DNA from: Acidobacteriaceae bacterium
GTDB lineage: Bacteria; Acidobacteriota; Terriglobia; Terriglobales; Acidobacteriaceae
Length of the DNA stretch: 64,000 nucleotides
Reading direction: 5' to 3'
NCBI GenBank assembly: GCA_028283655.1
Contig: JAPWKE010000003.1
Location: forward strand, 2,480,001 to 2,544,000
The translations under genes were made by a program, and so were the position numbers. This document shows, piece by piece, positions 10,172 to 22,123 of this stretch. The notes beneath the pieces are model-generated. The model searched no databases and was not told the origin of the DNA. It saw only the letters and a program-made list of their open reading frames with translations. Within the stretch, counting starts at the first letter, position 1; every line of letters starts with the position of its first letter.

Positions 10172-12151
10172 ATGAAACCGACCGAAGGCCGCCGCCGCGT
10201 AGTGATTGAAGAAGTGCAACCGAGTGTAGATGCTGGACGATATCCGGTAAAGCGTGTTCTCGGCGACGTGGTAAAGGTCCGTTGCGCCGCTTTTTCCGAT
10301 GGTCATGATCATGTGGCCGCCAGGATTCTGTACAAGCCTGTGAATGAACGCAAGTGGCGGTCGGCTCCGCTGACGTCTCTGCCCAACGATTACTGGGAGG
10401 GCGAGTTCCCCGTCGATGCAATAGGCGCGTGGAGCTTCACGATTGAGGCCTGGGTCGACCACGTGGACACATGGGTGAGCGATCTCGAGAAGCGGTTGGC
10501 AGCGCAGGGAGCAGGTGGGCAGGATATCCCGCTGGCGTTGCGTATTGGTGCGAACCACATTGAAGCTGCCGGCTCGCGGGCCAAAGGCGCAGATGCGAAG
10601 AAGCTAAAGATGACGGCGAAGCAGTTGGAAGCGCTGGCCGAGTCGAACCTGCCCTTCTACGAGTCGCCGATGAAGGCAGAGATCGTGGAGCTCGCAGCGA
10701 AATATCCAGACCTCAGCTATTCGACGAAGTATGACGAGGAGCTACCGGTGTGGGTGGATCGTGAACGTGCACGCTTCTCCGCCTGGTATGAGCTGTTCCC
10801 GCGCTCGTGCTCGCCTATCGAAGGACGTCATGGAACGCTGAAGGATGTGGAAGAGCGTCTGCCTGAGATTGCGGCGATGGGCTTCGACATCGTGTACATG
10901 CCGCCGATCCACCCTATCGGCGTGCAGTATCGCAAAGGCAAGAATAACTCCGTGACAGCAGAGCCGGGTGAGGTAGGGAGCCCATGGGCGGTGGGCTCGA
11001 AGGAAGGCGGCCACACGGCGATTCTGCCGGAGCTAGGCACGCTGAGCGACTTTGCCGACCTGGTAAACGCAGCGCAGATGCAGGGCATGGAGCTTGCGCT
11101 CGATATCGCGTTTCAATGTGCGCCGGATCATCCGTGGGTGACGGAGCATCCTGAGTGGTTCATTCTGCGGCCTGATGGAACGATTCAATATGCGGAGAAC
11201 CCGCCGAAGAAGTATCAGGACATCTACCCGCTGAACTTCGAGTCGAAGGACTGGAAGGGCTTGTGGGATGCGCTTTACGGCGTCTTCAAGTTCTGGATCG
11301 AGCGCGGTGTGAAGGTCTTCCGCGTGGACAACCCACACACCAAGGCGTTGCCGTTCTGGGAGTGGTGCATCGCAGAGGTTCATGCCAAGCACCCGGAGGT
11401 ACTCTTCCTCGCCGAAGCGTTTACACGGCCGCACGTGATGTATTCGCTGGCGAAGGCCGGTTACACGCAGGGGTACACCTACTTCACATGGCGCAACACG
11501 AAGACAGATCTGGCGGAGTACTTCACTGAGATTTGCAACGAGCCCGTGCGTGACTTCTTCCGCCCCAACGTGTGGCCGAACACGCCGGACATTCTGCATG
11601 AGCAGTTGCAGACAGGCGGGCGTGCGATGTTCCAGTTGCGCGCCGTGCTGGCGGCTACGTTGTCGGCAAACTGGGGAATTTACGGCCCGGCGTATGAGCT
11701 TTGCGAAGGGCACCCGGCAAAGCCTTCTGCAGGTAAGACCAGCAGCGAAGAGTACCTGGATAGCGAAAAGTATCAACTGCGGTCGTGGGATCGCGCGTCT
11801 TCGATCTCGATCGCTCCGCTGATTCGCAGGTTGAACAAGATTCGTCACGCTCATGCTTCGCTGCAAAAGAATGAGAACCTTGTCTTCCACGCCAACCCGA
11901 ACGAACAGATTCTGGCGTATTCGAAGTCAAACGGCACGGACACGATTCTGACCGTGGTCAACCTCGACAGCTTCAACGAACAGAACACGATGATTGAACT
12001 GGATCTTGACGCACTTGGGCTGCAGGCGCAGGAGAGCTTCGAAGTGGAAGATCTGCTGACAGGGGCTCGCTATACATGGCACGGAGAACGCAACTACGTG
12101 GCGCTACGGCCATGGGAAGCGGTGGCGCACGTCTTCAGGATTGTGCGATGA
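10172..12151 (+). CDS. glgE: Alpha-1,4-glucan:maltose-1-phosphate maltosyltransferase (GlgE)
   Basis: A 659-aa GH13 subfamily 3 enzyme of usual length. The start is the ATG at 10172, behind AAAAGGA. The N-terminal domain (VVIEEVQPSVDAGRYPVKR, YWEGEFPV) matches GlgE rather than other GH13 enzymes. The nucleophile is Asp386 in VFRVDNPHTK and the acid/base is the Glu of FLAEAFTRP. The segment MPPIHPIG is also typical of the family. It extends alpha-1,4-glucan by maltosyl units from maltose-1-phosphate, which the downstream TreS-maltokinase fusion would supply. Its stop codon overlaps the start of the next gene (ATGA), so the two are translationally coupled. Confidence 0.96.
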   Translation: MKPTEGRRRVVIEEVQPSVDAGRYPVKRVLGDVVKVRCAAFSDGHDHVAARILYKPVNERKWRSAPLTSLPNDYWEGEFPVDAIGAWSFTIEAWVDHVDTWVSDLEKRLAAQGAGGQDIPLALRIGANHIEAAGSRAKGADAKKLKMTAKQLEALAESNLPFYESPMKAEIVELAAKYPDLSYSTKYDEELPVWVDRERARFSAWYELFPRSCSPIEGRHGTLKDVEERLPEIAAMGFDIVYMPPIHPIGVQYRKGKNNSVTAEPGEVGSPWAVGSKEGGHTAILPELGTLSDFADLVNAAQMQGMELALDIAFQCAPDHPWVTEHPEWFILRPDGTIQYAENPPKKYQDIYPLNFESKDWKGLWDALYGVFKFWIERGVKVFRVDNPHTKALPFWEWCIAEVHAKHPEVLFLAEAFTRPHVMYSLAKAGYTQGYTYFTWRNTKTDLAEYFTEICNEPVRDFFRPNVWPNTPDILHEQLQTGGRAMFQLRAVLAATLSANWGIYGPAYELCEGHPAKPSAGKTSSEEYLDSEKYQLRSWDRASSISIAPLIRRLNKIRHAHASLQKNENLVFHANPNEQILAYSKSNGTDTILTVVNLDSFNEQNTMIELDLDALGLQAQESFEVEDLLTGARYTWHGERNYVALRPWEAVAHVFRIVR

Positions 12152-12603
12152 TTTTTCGTTCCTGTGCAGTGATCGTGCTTTTAGGGATCGGCCTAAGGCC
12201 TCTAAAAGCACAAGATACTGCTCCCGTGCACGATTTCGTGGATGGAATCTATGCATGGGATTCGAACGACCAAGCAGACGATCCTCTTCCAGACGAAAAG
12301 GTCTACACCCCAGCGCTTATTCACCTCTTTCATGACGATCAGCGACGAGCAGGCAAAGGAAACATCGGCAAGCTGGACTTCGACCCCCTTTGTTCCTGTC
12401 AGGATGCCGGTGGGCTGAAATATGCCTTGGGGCCGATATCAATGTCGGGGTTCACTACGTCGAAGGTGACAGTGCATCTTTCGGATTCGAATTTCAGTAG
12501 CAACATAACGTTATTTCTCAGGCGAACTCCAAAAGGCTGGCGGATCGACGACGTACAAACGAACAAGATCGCCAGCTTGCGCCAATTTCTTGGCAAAGAA
12601 TAG
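12148..12603 (+). CDS. Small secreted protein, DUF3828-like
   Basis: The start is the ATG of the ATGA overlap with the glgE stop; longer in-frame starts would run into glgE. The protein is 151 aa with a short signal peptide (residues 1 to about 21, ending at LKAQ). The mature part contains ALIHLF, then [13 protein letters not shown] and a C-terminal [19 protein letters not shown]. This pattern of a DP..CQD motif plus a terminal WxIDD resembles the DUF3828 family of exported proteins of unknown role; the match is by eye. It sits between glgE and treS-mak and is probably cotranscribed with them. No function in glucan metabolism can be inferred beyond that. Confidence 0.65.
   Translation: MIFRSCAVIVLLGIGLRPLKAQDTAPVHDFVDGIYAWDSNDQADDPLPDEKVYTPALIHLFHDDQRRAGKGNIGKLDFDPLCSCQDAGGLKYALGPISMSGFTTSKVTVHLSDSNFSSNITLFLRRTPKGWRIDDVQTNKIASLRQFLGKE
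12175..12211 (+). other. Hairpin-forming inverted repeat inside the signal-peptide codons of the DUF3828-like gene
   Basis: GTGCTTTTAG (12175-12184) is a perfect inverted match to CTAAAAGCAC (12202-12211). The loop itself contains GGCC-TAA-GGCC, giving a nested stem. It lies 27 bases inside the gene and has no T-tract, so it is not a standard terminator. It could slow translation of the signal peptide or attenuate readthrough from glgE. Chance under coding constraint remains possible. Confidence 0.5.
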
Positions 12604-12662
12604 CCATCATTGCGGATATTTTTCGCATCCAAACAGGCGAGTCCAGCACGGAGAGGCACCCT

Positions 12663-16040
<3,378 letters not shown>

Positions 16041-16067
16041 CTTTGCCGGAGAGCCTCAACGACGCCT

Positions 16068-17243
16068 ATGGCAGCAGCATCCATCTCGCCCGAAGTAACC
16101 ACTCCCCCGGCACCTACCAGCGGCGGCATACTCATTTGCCTGCCTGCGATGCCGGTAGACCAGATCGACGTCGCCGTAGAGCATCTGCGGGAGGCCTTTG
16201 CAGGGCAGGCTGTCTCGTTCGCTGGCACGTCTGGCGCGGATAGCCTGCAGTACGTCACGCCGCGGCCGCAGCTTGGCTGGGTGCTCGGCGCTGGTGACTA
16301 CGCTGCCGCCGCAGGCCTGTTGCAGCAGCAACAGCCTGACGTGGTGTTGCTGCTGGGAGCCGATGCAACGACTCTGCCCGCAAGCTCACTGCGAGCCCTG
16401 GTAGACATGGTGCGGACAGGCGTTGATCTTGCCCTGCCTCGCTACCCGCTGGGGCCACATGACGGACTGGTGAGCAGCGCCCTGCTTTATCCGCTGACGC
16501 GCACTCTGTTCACCACGGACATTCGTTTTCCTCTGCCGGTTGATGCTGCACTGTCTGCGCGAATGCTCTCGCGGCTGGCGGCGCTTGCGAATCGCGCGAT
16601 CGGGCCAGCAGGCACGGAGTCGCTGATCTGGCCGGTCGCTGAAGCGTCTGTAGCAGGCTTCCAGGTGCGGCAGGTGGAGATGCCTGCGCGTACGTTGCCG
16701 CCGCCTGCTGACGGCGATTTGAACTCGCTGCTTGCTGCAGTGGCTGGCTCATTCTTCGCAGATGTCGAAGCCAAGGCGACCTACTGGCAGCGTGGTCGCG
16801 TGATGACCGCAGCCAGTGCAGCCACATCCGACCAAAGCTTTCCCTCGTTTGATACGGCAGAAACAGCGAGTATGCTTGAGGCGTTTCAGCTTGCGAGCAA
16901 CAACCTGATGGAGCTTTGGGCGCTGGTGCTGCCGCCACAGACGCTGCTGGCGGTGAAGAAGCTTTCGCGCCTGCCCGCAGGTCAGTTCACCATGGACGCA
17001 AGCCTCTGGGCGCGCATTGTGTACGACTTTGCACTGGCGTTTCATGCACGCTCGCTCAACCGCGGACATTTGCTCGGCGCAATGACGCCGCTCTATCTAG
17101 CGTGGGCGGCAAGCTACATTCACGTGGTGGGCGATAGCAGCGAACGCGCTGCAAGACAGATTGAATCGATCGCGCAGGCCTTTGAGCGCGAAAAACCATA
17201 CTTCGTTTCGCGCTGGCGCTGGCCGGACCGCTTCAACCCGTAG
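16068..17243 (+). CDS. Divergent GT-A glycosyltransferase, glucosyl-/mannosylglycerate synthase-like (GT81-like)
   Basis: A 391-aa protein without signal peptide. Its middle part PDVVLLLGADATTL, then LALPRYPLGPHDG and LLYPLTRTLFTTDIRFPLPVD, follows the layout of GT81-like enzymes. In typical members one sees DADL, RHKYDGTIT, YPLTRALYG and RQPIGGDFG. The C-terminal half is helical (FQLASNNLMELWALVLPP) as in that family. Several usual metal and sugar-nucleotide residues are changed: DAD is GAD and RQPIGGDFG is RFPLPVDAAL. Activity is therefore uncertain. It is 27 bases after treS-mak and probably in the same operon. A role in a glucosylglycerate-type solute or glucan priming is a guess. The ribosome site is weak. 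Confidence 0.6.
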   Translation: MAAASISPEVTTPPAPTSGGILICLPAMPVDQIDVAVEHLREAFAGQAVSFAGTSGADSLQYVTPRPQLGWVLGAGDYAAAAGLLQQQQPDVVLLLGADATTLPASSLRALVDMVRTGVDLALPRYPLGPHDGLVSSALLYPLTRTLFTTDIRFPLPVDAALSARMLSRLAALANRAIGPAGTESLIWPVAEASVAGFQVRQVEMPARTLPPPADGDLNSLLAAVAGSFFADVEAKATYWQRGRVMTAASAATSDQSFPSFDTAETASMLEAFQLASNNLMELWALVLPPQTLLAVKKLSRLPAGQFTMDASLWARIVYDFALAFHARSLNRGHLLGAMTPLYLAWAASYIHVVGDSSERAARQIESIAQAFEREKPYFVSRWRWPDRFNP

Positions 17244-17286
17244 GCTTCGCGCGCGACGCTTCCGCGCATAGAAAGGACTTATCCCG

Positions 17287-18024
17287 ATGGGACAGCAAAT
17301 TCTGATCGCTCTCAGCCAGTCGATGCACCGCGCACTGGTCACGCTAGTGAACTTTCTGCCAGGTATCGTGGCATTCCTTGCAGCGGTACTGATCCTTGGA
17401 TTGATCGGCGTCGTGCTCGCGGTAGTCATTCGCCGCGTATTGACGGTGCTGCGCTTCGACGAGCGCTTTGGCAGCCGCGCCCCCTCGGGCTGGACACCAT
17501 CGGCCTCGCCTACGCTGATCGTCTCGCGCACAGCGATGTGGCTCTGCCTGTTTGTCGGCGTGCTGATCGGGCTGACCGCGTTCTCCGAGGCGTTCTCTGC
17601 CAACAGCAACGTCTCGCTACTGCTGCTGCCGTACTTCACGCACATTATCGGCGCAACGGTGATCCTCTTCTTCGGCGCACTGATTGCACGCTTCCTGGCA
17701 CGCAGCGTGCTGGTGGGAGCGGTGAACGCGCAGTTGCAGTACGCCCGCTTTCTTTCGCTGGGCATCAAGTGGCTGGTGCTGGTGCTGGCAGCAGCGATGG
17801 CGATGGACCACATCGGCGTAGGTGGCTCGATCATCGACCTGGCGTTCGGCATCCTCTTCGGCGGCATCGTGCTGACGCTTTCGCTGGCGATTGGCCTGGG
17901 CTCGCGCGACATCGTCACGCGTTCGATTGAGAAGACGATGGAGCGTCCGGGAAATCCAAACCCAGGTACGGTTTCTCCGATCAATGAGGCTGATCCGACT
18001 CGCCCACGGCTGCGGCATTTCTAG
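17287..18024 (+). CDS. TM-helix repeat membrane protein, related to mechanosensitive channel N-domains
   Basis: A 245-aa inner-membrane protein with about five hydrophobic segments: FLPGIVAFLAAVLILGLIGV, LIVSRTAMWLCLFVGVLIGL, YFTHIIGATVILFFGALIA, FLSLGIKWLVLVLAAAMA and a final pair ending LTLSLAIGLGSRDIVTRSIE. The repeats and the last motif match the conserved TM-helix family found alone or before MscS channels (CmpX-like). There is no MscS beta-domain, so it is not a complete channel. Osmotic or membrane-stress association would fit neighbours that handle trehalose, but that is inference. Confidence 0.75.
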   Translation: MGQQILIALSQSMHRALVTLVNFLPGIVAFLAAVLILGLIGVVLAVVIRRVLTVLRFDERFGSRAPSGWTPSASPTLIVSRTAMWLCLFVGVLIGLTAFSEAFSANSNVSLLLLPYFTHIIGATVILFFGALIARFLARSVLVGAVNAQLQYARFLSLGIKWLVLVLAAAMAMDHIGVGGSIIDLAFGILFGGIVLTLSLAIGLGSRDIVTRSIEKTMERPGNPNPGTVSPINEADPTRPRLRHF

Positions 18025-18030
18025 CGCGCC

Positions 18031-18036
18031 TATAAT
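18031..18036 (+). promoter_or_regulatory. Candidate -10 element before the acyl carrier protein gene
   Basis: A perfect TATAAT lies 21 bases before the ATG at 18057, giving a short leader. No recognisable -35 hexamer is present at 16 to 18 bases upstream, so this is only a partial promoter match. Confidence 0.4.
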
Positions 18037-18056
18037 GCACGTAGAGTAAGTTACGC

Positions 18057-18311
18057 ATGCAACAACAAGACATCTACACACAACTGACCGCTATCTTTCA
18101 CGATCTGTTCGACGACGACACGATCGTGCTTTCGCCGGGGCTCACTGCTGCCGACGTTCCCGACTGGGATTCCTTCAACCACATCAACCTGATCGTTGCG
18201 GTCGAAGCGCGCTTCGGCATCAAGTTTCAGACCGCTGAACTGGAAAGCCTGCAGACCGTCGGCCACCTCGTCGACCTCGTTCAGTCCAAGCTGGCGGCCA
18301 AAGGCCGCTAA
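18057..18311 (+). CDS. Stand-alone acyl carrier protein
   Basis: An 84-aa protein with the phosphopantetheine-attachment motif DWDSFNHINLIVAVE, Ser39 being the modified residue, and the usual helix-rich fold. The WDSFNHI form is nearer to ACPs of specialised pathways (such as those working with FkbH- or D-alanyl-type ligases) than to fatty-acid AcpP, which has DSLD. No ketosynthase, ligase or phosphopantetheinyl transferase is within the window, so its client is unknown. It is followed by an 72-bp gap and the molybdenum hydroxylase genes. Confidence 0.85.
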   Translation: MQQQDIYTQLTAIFHDLFDDDTIVLSPGLTAADVPDWDSFNHINLIVAVEARFGIKFQTAELESLQTVGHLVDLVQSKLAAKGR

Positions 18312-18383
18312 GCTTCGCCTTTTCAGGCGCGGCGGTTTGCGCTATCCTCTTCCGATACCCCGAACAAACGAAGGTATTGGCCC

Positions 18384-20762
18384 ATGGCAGCAGATATCAC
18401 TGGCGGAATCGGCGCTTCACCCATTCGTAAGGAAGGCCGCGCCAAGGTTCTGGGCGCCGCTCGTTACATCGACGACATCAGCCTTCCTGGCATGTGGTAC
18501 GGCGCTACGGTGCGCTCCACGATCGCTCGCGGAAAGATCCGCAACATCACCTTCGGCCCCGAAGTGCACTGGGACGAGTTCTGCATCGTTCGCGCGTCGG
18601 ACATTCCAGGCGAGAACACCATCGTTCACCTGACGAAGGATCATCCCTGCCTCGCAGCGGAAGCGATTAATCATCCTGACGAACCGATTCTCTTGCTGGC
18701 CCACCCCAGCAAGACCGCGCTGCTGCATGCCGTGAAGGCTGTGCGCATCGAGTATGACGAACTGCCCGGCATCTTCACGCTGGAAGAGTCAGAGCAAGCG
18801 GTAGAGAACGGCGACGTAGACCGCATCATCTGGGATGGATCGAAGTGGGGCGCGACAGCGAACTGCTTCAAGACCTACACGATGTACTCGGGCGAAGGCA
18901 CTGAAGTGGAAGCGGGACTCGCAGACGCCTTTGAGAAGGCTGACTTCATCGTCACCGGCGAGTACGCGACCGGCGCACAGGAACAGCTCTACATCGAAAA
19001 TAATGGCGTGATCGCCGAGTGCGTCAAAGACGCGCGTGGCAACGTCGAAAGCGTCTTCGTACAAGGCTCGATGCAGTGCCCGTACTACCTCGTCCATGCG
19101 CTGACGCTGGTCTTCAATCTTCCCGAAGAAAAGTGCCGCGTACTGCAGGTAGAAACCGGCGGCGCGTTTGGCGGCAAAGAAGACTTCCCTTCCGTCATCG
19201 GCTCGCACGCTGCTCTGCTGGCGATGAAGTGCGGACATCCGGTGAAGCTGACGTACGACCGAGCCGAAGATATGGCCGCGACGACGAAGCGGCATCCTTC
19301 GCGCACACGTCTGCGCACGGCCGTGACCAAAGACGGCAAGCTGCTCGGCGCAGAGATTGAAGTGACCATTGACGGCGGCGCCTACTCCACACTTTCGCCG
19401 GTTGTGCTTTCGCGCGCGACGATTCACGCTCCTGGCCCGTACAAGTGGCCGTTTGTGCGCGTGAAGTCAAAGGCGATGGCAACGAATATTCCTCCTCATG
19501 GAGCGTTCCGCGGCTTCGGCGCGCCGCAGTCGTTGTTCGGCCTCGAGCGCCACATGGACAAGATTGCGAAGACGATCGGGCTGAGCCCGGAAGAGCTTCG
19601 CCGCCGCAACTTCCTCGCCACAGGCGACTGCACGGCAACGGGCCAACCGCTGGTGGAAGAGGTCGACATGCAGAAGCTGTTGACCCGCGCGCTGGATGAG
19701 GCCGGCTACCACGAGAAAATCGCCCGCTACGCCGAAGAGAACAAGACTTCGCCCGTGAAGCGTGGCGTAGGCTTTGCGACGTTCATGCACGGTACAGGCT
19801 TTACCGGCTCGGGCGAGCGACGCTTGAACTCGCTGGTACACCTTGACCTGCTGCCGGATGGCCGCCCGCAGATTCTTGTTTCCTCCACCGAGTTTGGTCA
19901 GGGTACGAACACAATTCTGTGCCAGGCGGCAGCGTCCGCGCTGAAGCTTCCCTATGAGCTCATCACGATCGCACAGCCGGATACAAGCGTTGTGCCGAAC
20001 AGCGGTCCCACGGTGGCGAGCCGTACCGCGATGATCGTCGGCAAGCTGATACAGAGAGCCAGCGAACAGATGCTGCACACACTAAGCACCTTCGCCGGAC
20101 TGCCCGAAGGCCACACGGCCAAGCAGTTCGAAGAGGCTGCACTGAAGTATCTCGGCGAGTTCAAATCACTGCGCGAAAGCGTGCGCTACGAGCCACCGAC
20201 GAAGATTTACTGGGATGACGAACTCTATCGCGGCGACGCTTACCCAGGCTACGCTTGGGCGGTGTATGTGGCAGAGGTTGCCGTCGATACGCGCACCTAC
20301 ACCGCAACGTGCACGCGCTTCGATGCGCTGCAGGAAGTTGGTCGCGTGATGCATCCGGTGCTGGCCAAGGGACAGATTGAAGGCGGCGTGGCACAGGGTA
20401 TCGGCTATGCGATCTACGAGAAGTGCGTATGGAAGGACGGTCACATGGCGAACAACCAGATGACCAACTACATTATGCCGACCTCGGCCGATCTGCCGCC
20501 AATTCATGTTCACTTCGAAGAGGTGCCATCGATCCACGGTCCGAACGGTGCCAAAGGCATTGGAGAACTGCCGATGGATGGCCCTGCTCCTGCGATTCTG
20601 AACGCGATTGAGAATGCAACAGGCGTCGGCTTCAACACGATCCCCCTGCTGCCGGAAGACATCTTCGAACGCTTCACCTCGCTTGGCCATCCGCACGGCG
20701 GCAGCGAAGAACTCGACCCCAACGTTGACCGCGACACACGCGTAGAAGAAGTGCTGGCATGA
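18384..20762 (+). CDS. Xanthine-dehydrogenase-type molybdenum hydroxylase, molybdopterin-binding large subunit
   Basis: A 792-aa subunit. The N-terminal hammerhead domain (IRKEGRAKVLGAARYIDDI) is followed by the Mo-cofactor domain. That domain has GGAFGGKEDFPS, PPHGAFRGFGAPQ, EFGQGTNTILCQ and a C-terminal active-site Glu in KGIGELPMDGPAP. Family members hydroxylate purines, aldehydes or other N-heterocycles. The substrate cannot be fixed from sequence, though the FRGFGAPQ form suits xanthine-dehydrogenase relatives. Its stop overlaps the next gene (ATGA). GAAGG lies nine bases before the start. It is the first gene of a three-gene operon in the order Mo, 2Fe-2S, FAD. Confidence 0.92.
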   Translation: MAADITGGIGASPIRKEGRAKVLGAARYIDDISLPGMWYGATVRSTIARGKIRNITFGPEVHWDEFCIVRASDIPGENTIVHLTKDHPCLAAEAINHPDEPILLLAHPSKTALLHAVKAVRIEYDELPGIFTLEESEQAVENGDVDRIIWDGSKWGATANCFKTYTMYSGEGTEVEAGLADAFEKADFIVTGEYATGAQEQLYIENNGVIAECVKDARGNVESVFVQGSMQCPYYLVHALTLVFNLPEEKCRVLQVETGGAFGGKEDFPSVIGSHAALLAMKCGHPVKLTYDRAEDMAATTKRHPSRTRLRTAVTKDGKLLGAEIEVTIDGGAYSTLSPVVLSRATIHAPGPYKWPFVRVKSKAMATNIPPHGAFRGFGAPQSLFGLERHMDKIAKTIGLSPEELRRRNFLATGDCTATGQPLVEEVDMQKLLTRALDEAGYHEKIARYAEENKTSPVKRGVGFATFMHGTGFTGSGERRLNSLVHLDLLPDGRPQILVSSTEFGQGTNTILCQAAASALKLPYELITIAQPDTSVVPNSGPTVASRTAMIVGKLIQRASEQMLHTLSTFAGLPEGHTAKQFEEAALKYLGEFKSLRESVRYEPPTKIYWDDELYRGDAYPGYAWAVYVAEVAVDTRTYTATCTRFDALQEVGRVMHPVLAKGQIEGGVAQGIGYAIYEKCVWKDGHMANNQMTNYIMPTSADLPPIHVHFEEVPSIHGPNGAKGIGELPMDGPAPAILNAIENATGVGFNTIPLLPEDIFERFTSLGHPHGGSEELDPNVDRDTRVEEVLA

Positions 20763-21244
20763 GCAAGACCACCCCAATCACGTTTACCCTGAACGGCGGT
20801 CAGCAGACCGTTGACGTTCCCCCGATGAAGCGCCTGCTCGACGTGCTGCGCGAAGACCTGCACCTCACCGGTACCAAGGAAGGCTGCGGCGAAGGCGAGT
20901 GCGGTGCCTGCGCGGTGCTCTTCAACGGCGAACTCGTCAATAGCTGCTTGATCCCTGCCCTGCAATCAAACGGAGCACGCCTGTGCACGATTGAAGGCGT
21001 CAGCACGGATGGCCGTCTGCACCCGATTCAGCAGTGTTTTCTGGAGAAGGGTGGCGCGCAGTGCGGCATCTGCACGCCCGGCATGATTCTCGCCACGCAT
21101 CAGTTGCTGGACAAGTATCCAAACCCCTCGATGGCGCAGATTCAGGAAGGTCTGGGCGGCAATCTGTGCCGTTGCACGGGCTACATGCGCATCTTCGAAA
21201 GCGTGCAGGAAGCTGCTGCCCTCAACCCCCTGGCGGCCAAATAA
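20759..21244 (+). CDS. Molybdenum hydroxylase small subunit, two [2Fe-2S] clusters
   Basis: A 161-aa protein of the expected size. The plant-type ferredoxin cluster ligands are in GCGEGECGACAVLFNGE with the fourth Cys in NSCL. The second, helical-domain cluster is in AQCGICTPGM and NLCRCTGYMRI. It passes electrons from the Mo site to the FAD subunit. Its ATG overlaps the large-subunit stop by four bases, and the FAD-subunit gene follows after three bases, so the three subunits are translationally linked. Confidence 0.95.
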   Translation: MSKTTPITFTLNGGQQTVDVPPMKRLLDVLREDLHLTGTKEGCGEGECGACAVLFNGELVNSCLIPALQSNGARLCTIEGVSTDGRLHPIQQCFLEKGGAQCGICTPGMILATHQLLDKYPNPSMAQIQEGLGGNLCRCTGYMRIFESVQEAAALNPLAAK

Positions 21245-21247
21245 ACA

Positions 21248-22123
21248 ATGCGCTCTGACGTTACGCTTTACGAACTGACTGCGCCGCCGACGTTGGCTGC
21301 GGTGCTCGATAAGCTGGCCGCTGAGCCGGGCAAGCATACGCCTATCGCTGGTGGCACGGAGTTGATGGTGGCGCTTGGCGTAGGCCGCCTGCAGGCGCAA
21401 TCGCTGCTTTCGCTGCAGCACCTGACGGAGTTGCGCTTCATCCGTCAGGAAGGCGATGCGCTGGTGCTGGGGGCGAACACTACGTTCACCGACATTCGCA
21501 AGAACGCCCTGATCGCCGAGCACCTGCCGTTGCTCGCGCAGTCGGCTTCATGGACCGGAGCGATTGCCAACCAGAATCGTGGCACGCTCGGCGGCAACAT
21601 TGTGAACGCGTCGCCCGCAGCGGACAATCCGCCGGTGCTACTGGTGTACGAAGCAACGATCACACTTGTCAGCGCAAAGGGTACACGCACGCTGCCCTAC
21701 AGCGAGTTTCATCTCGGCTACAAGAAGACCGTGCTGCAGCCCGATGAGCTGGTACACAGCGTCACGATTCCTCTGGCGTACGACGAGCACCGGCAGTACA
21801 TCCGCAAAGTAGGCACGCGAAATGCACTGGCGATCTCAAAGATCGCGCTCGCAGGTATTGCCAAACTCGACGGTGAGCGCATCGCTGAGATTCGTCTCGG
21901 AGCTGCTTCACTGACCGACCGGCCCGTACGTTGTGCGGCGGCAGAGGCTGCCTTAAACGGCGCTTCGCTGGCCGCAGAGGATCTCGAGGCCACGATCAAA
22001 GTAGCGCGTGCAGCCCTGGCGACAGAGGCCAAGCCGATCGACGACATTCGTTCGACAGCACGGTACCGCTCGGCAGTTGCGGAAAACCTGCTGGAAGAGT
22101 TTCTGCGCGAACTTGTGGACTAG
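21248..22123 (+). CDS. Molybdenum hydroxylase FAD-binding medium subunit
   Basis: A 291-aa protein of the CoxM/XdhB FAD type. FAD-binding loops are PIAGGTELMVALGVGRLQ and TLGGNIVNASPAADNPP, and the C-terminal CO-dehydrogenase-flavoprotein domain ends in TARYRSAVAENLLEEFL. It is the terminal electron-transfer subunit. The stop codon shares the palindrome CTAG with the stop of the converging mocA gene, so there is no intergenic terminator between the two operons. Confidence 0.93.
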   Translation: MRSDVTLYELTAPPTLAAVLDKLAAEPGKHTPIAGGTELMVALGVGRLQAQSLLSLQHLTELRFIRQEGDALVLGANTTFTDIRKNALIAEHLPLLAQSASWTGAIANQNRGTLGGNIVNASPAADNPPVLLVYEATITLVSAKGTRTLPYSEFHLGYKKTVLQPDELVHSVTIPLAYDEHRQYIRKVGTRNALAISKIALAGIAKLDGERIAEIRLGAASLTDRPVRCAAAEAALNGASLAAEDLEATIKVARAALATEAKPIDDIRSTARYRSAVAENLLEEFLRELVD

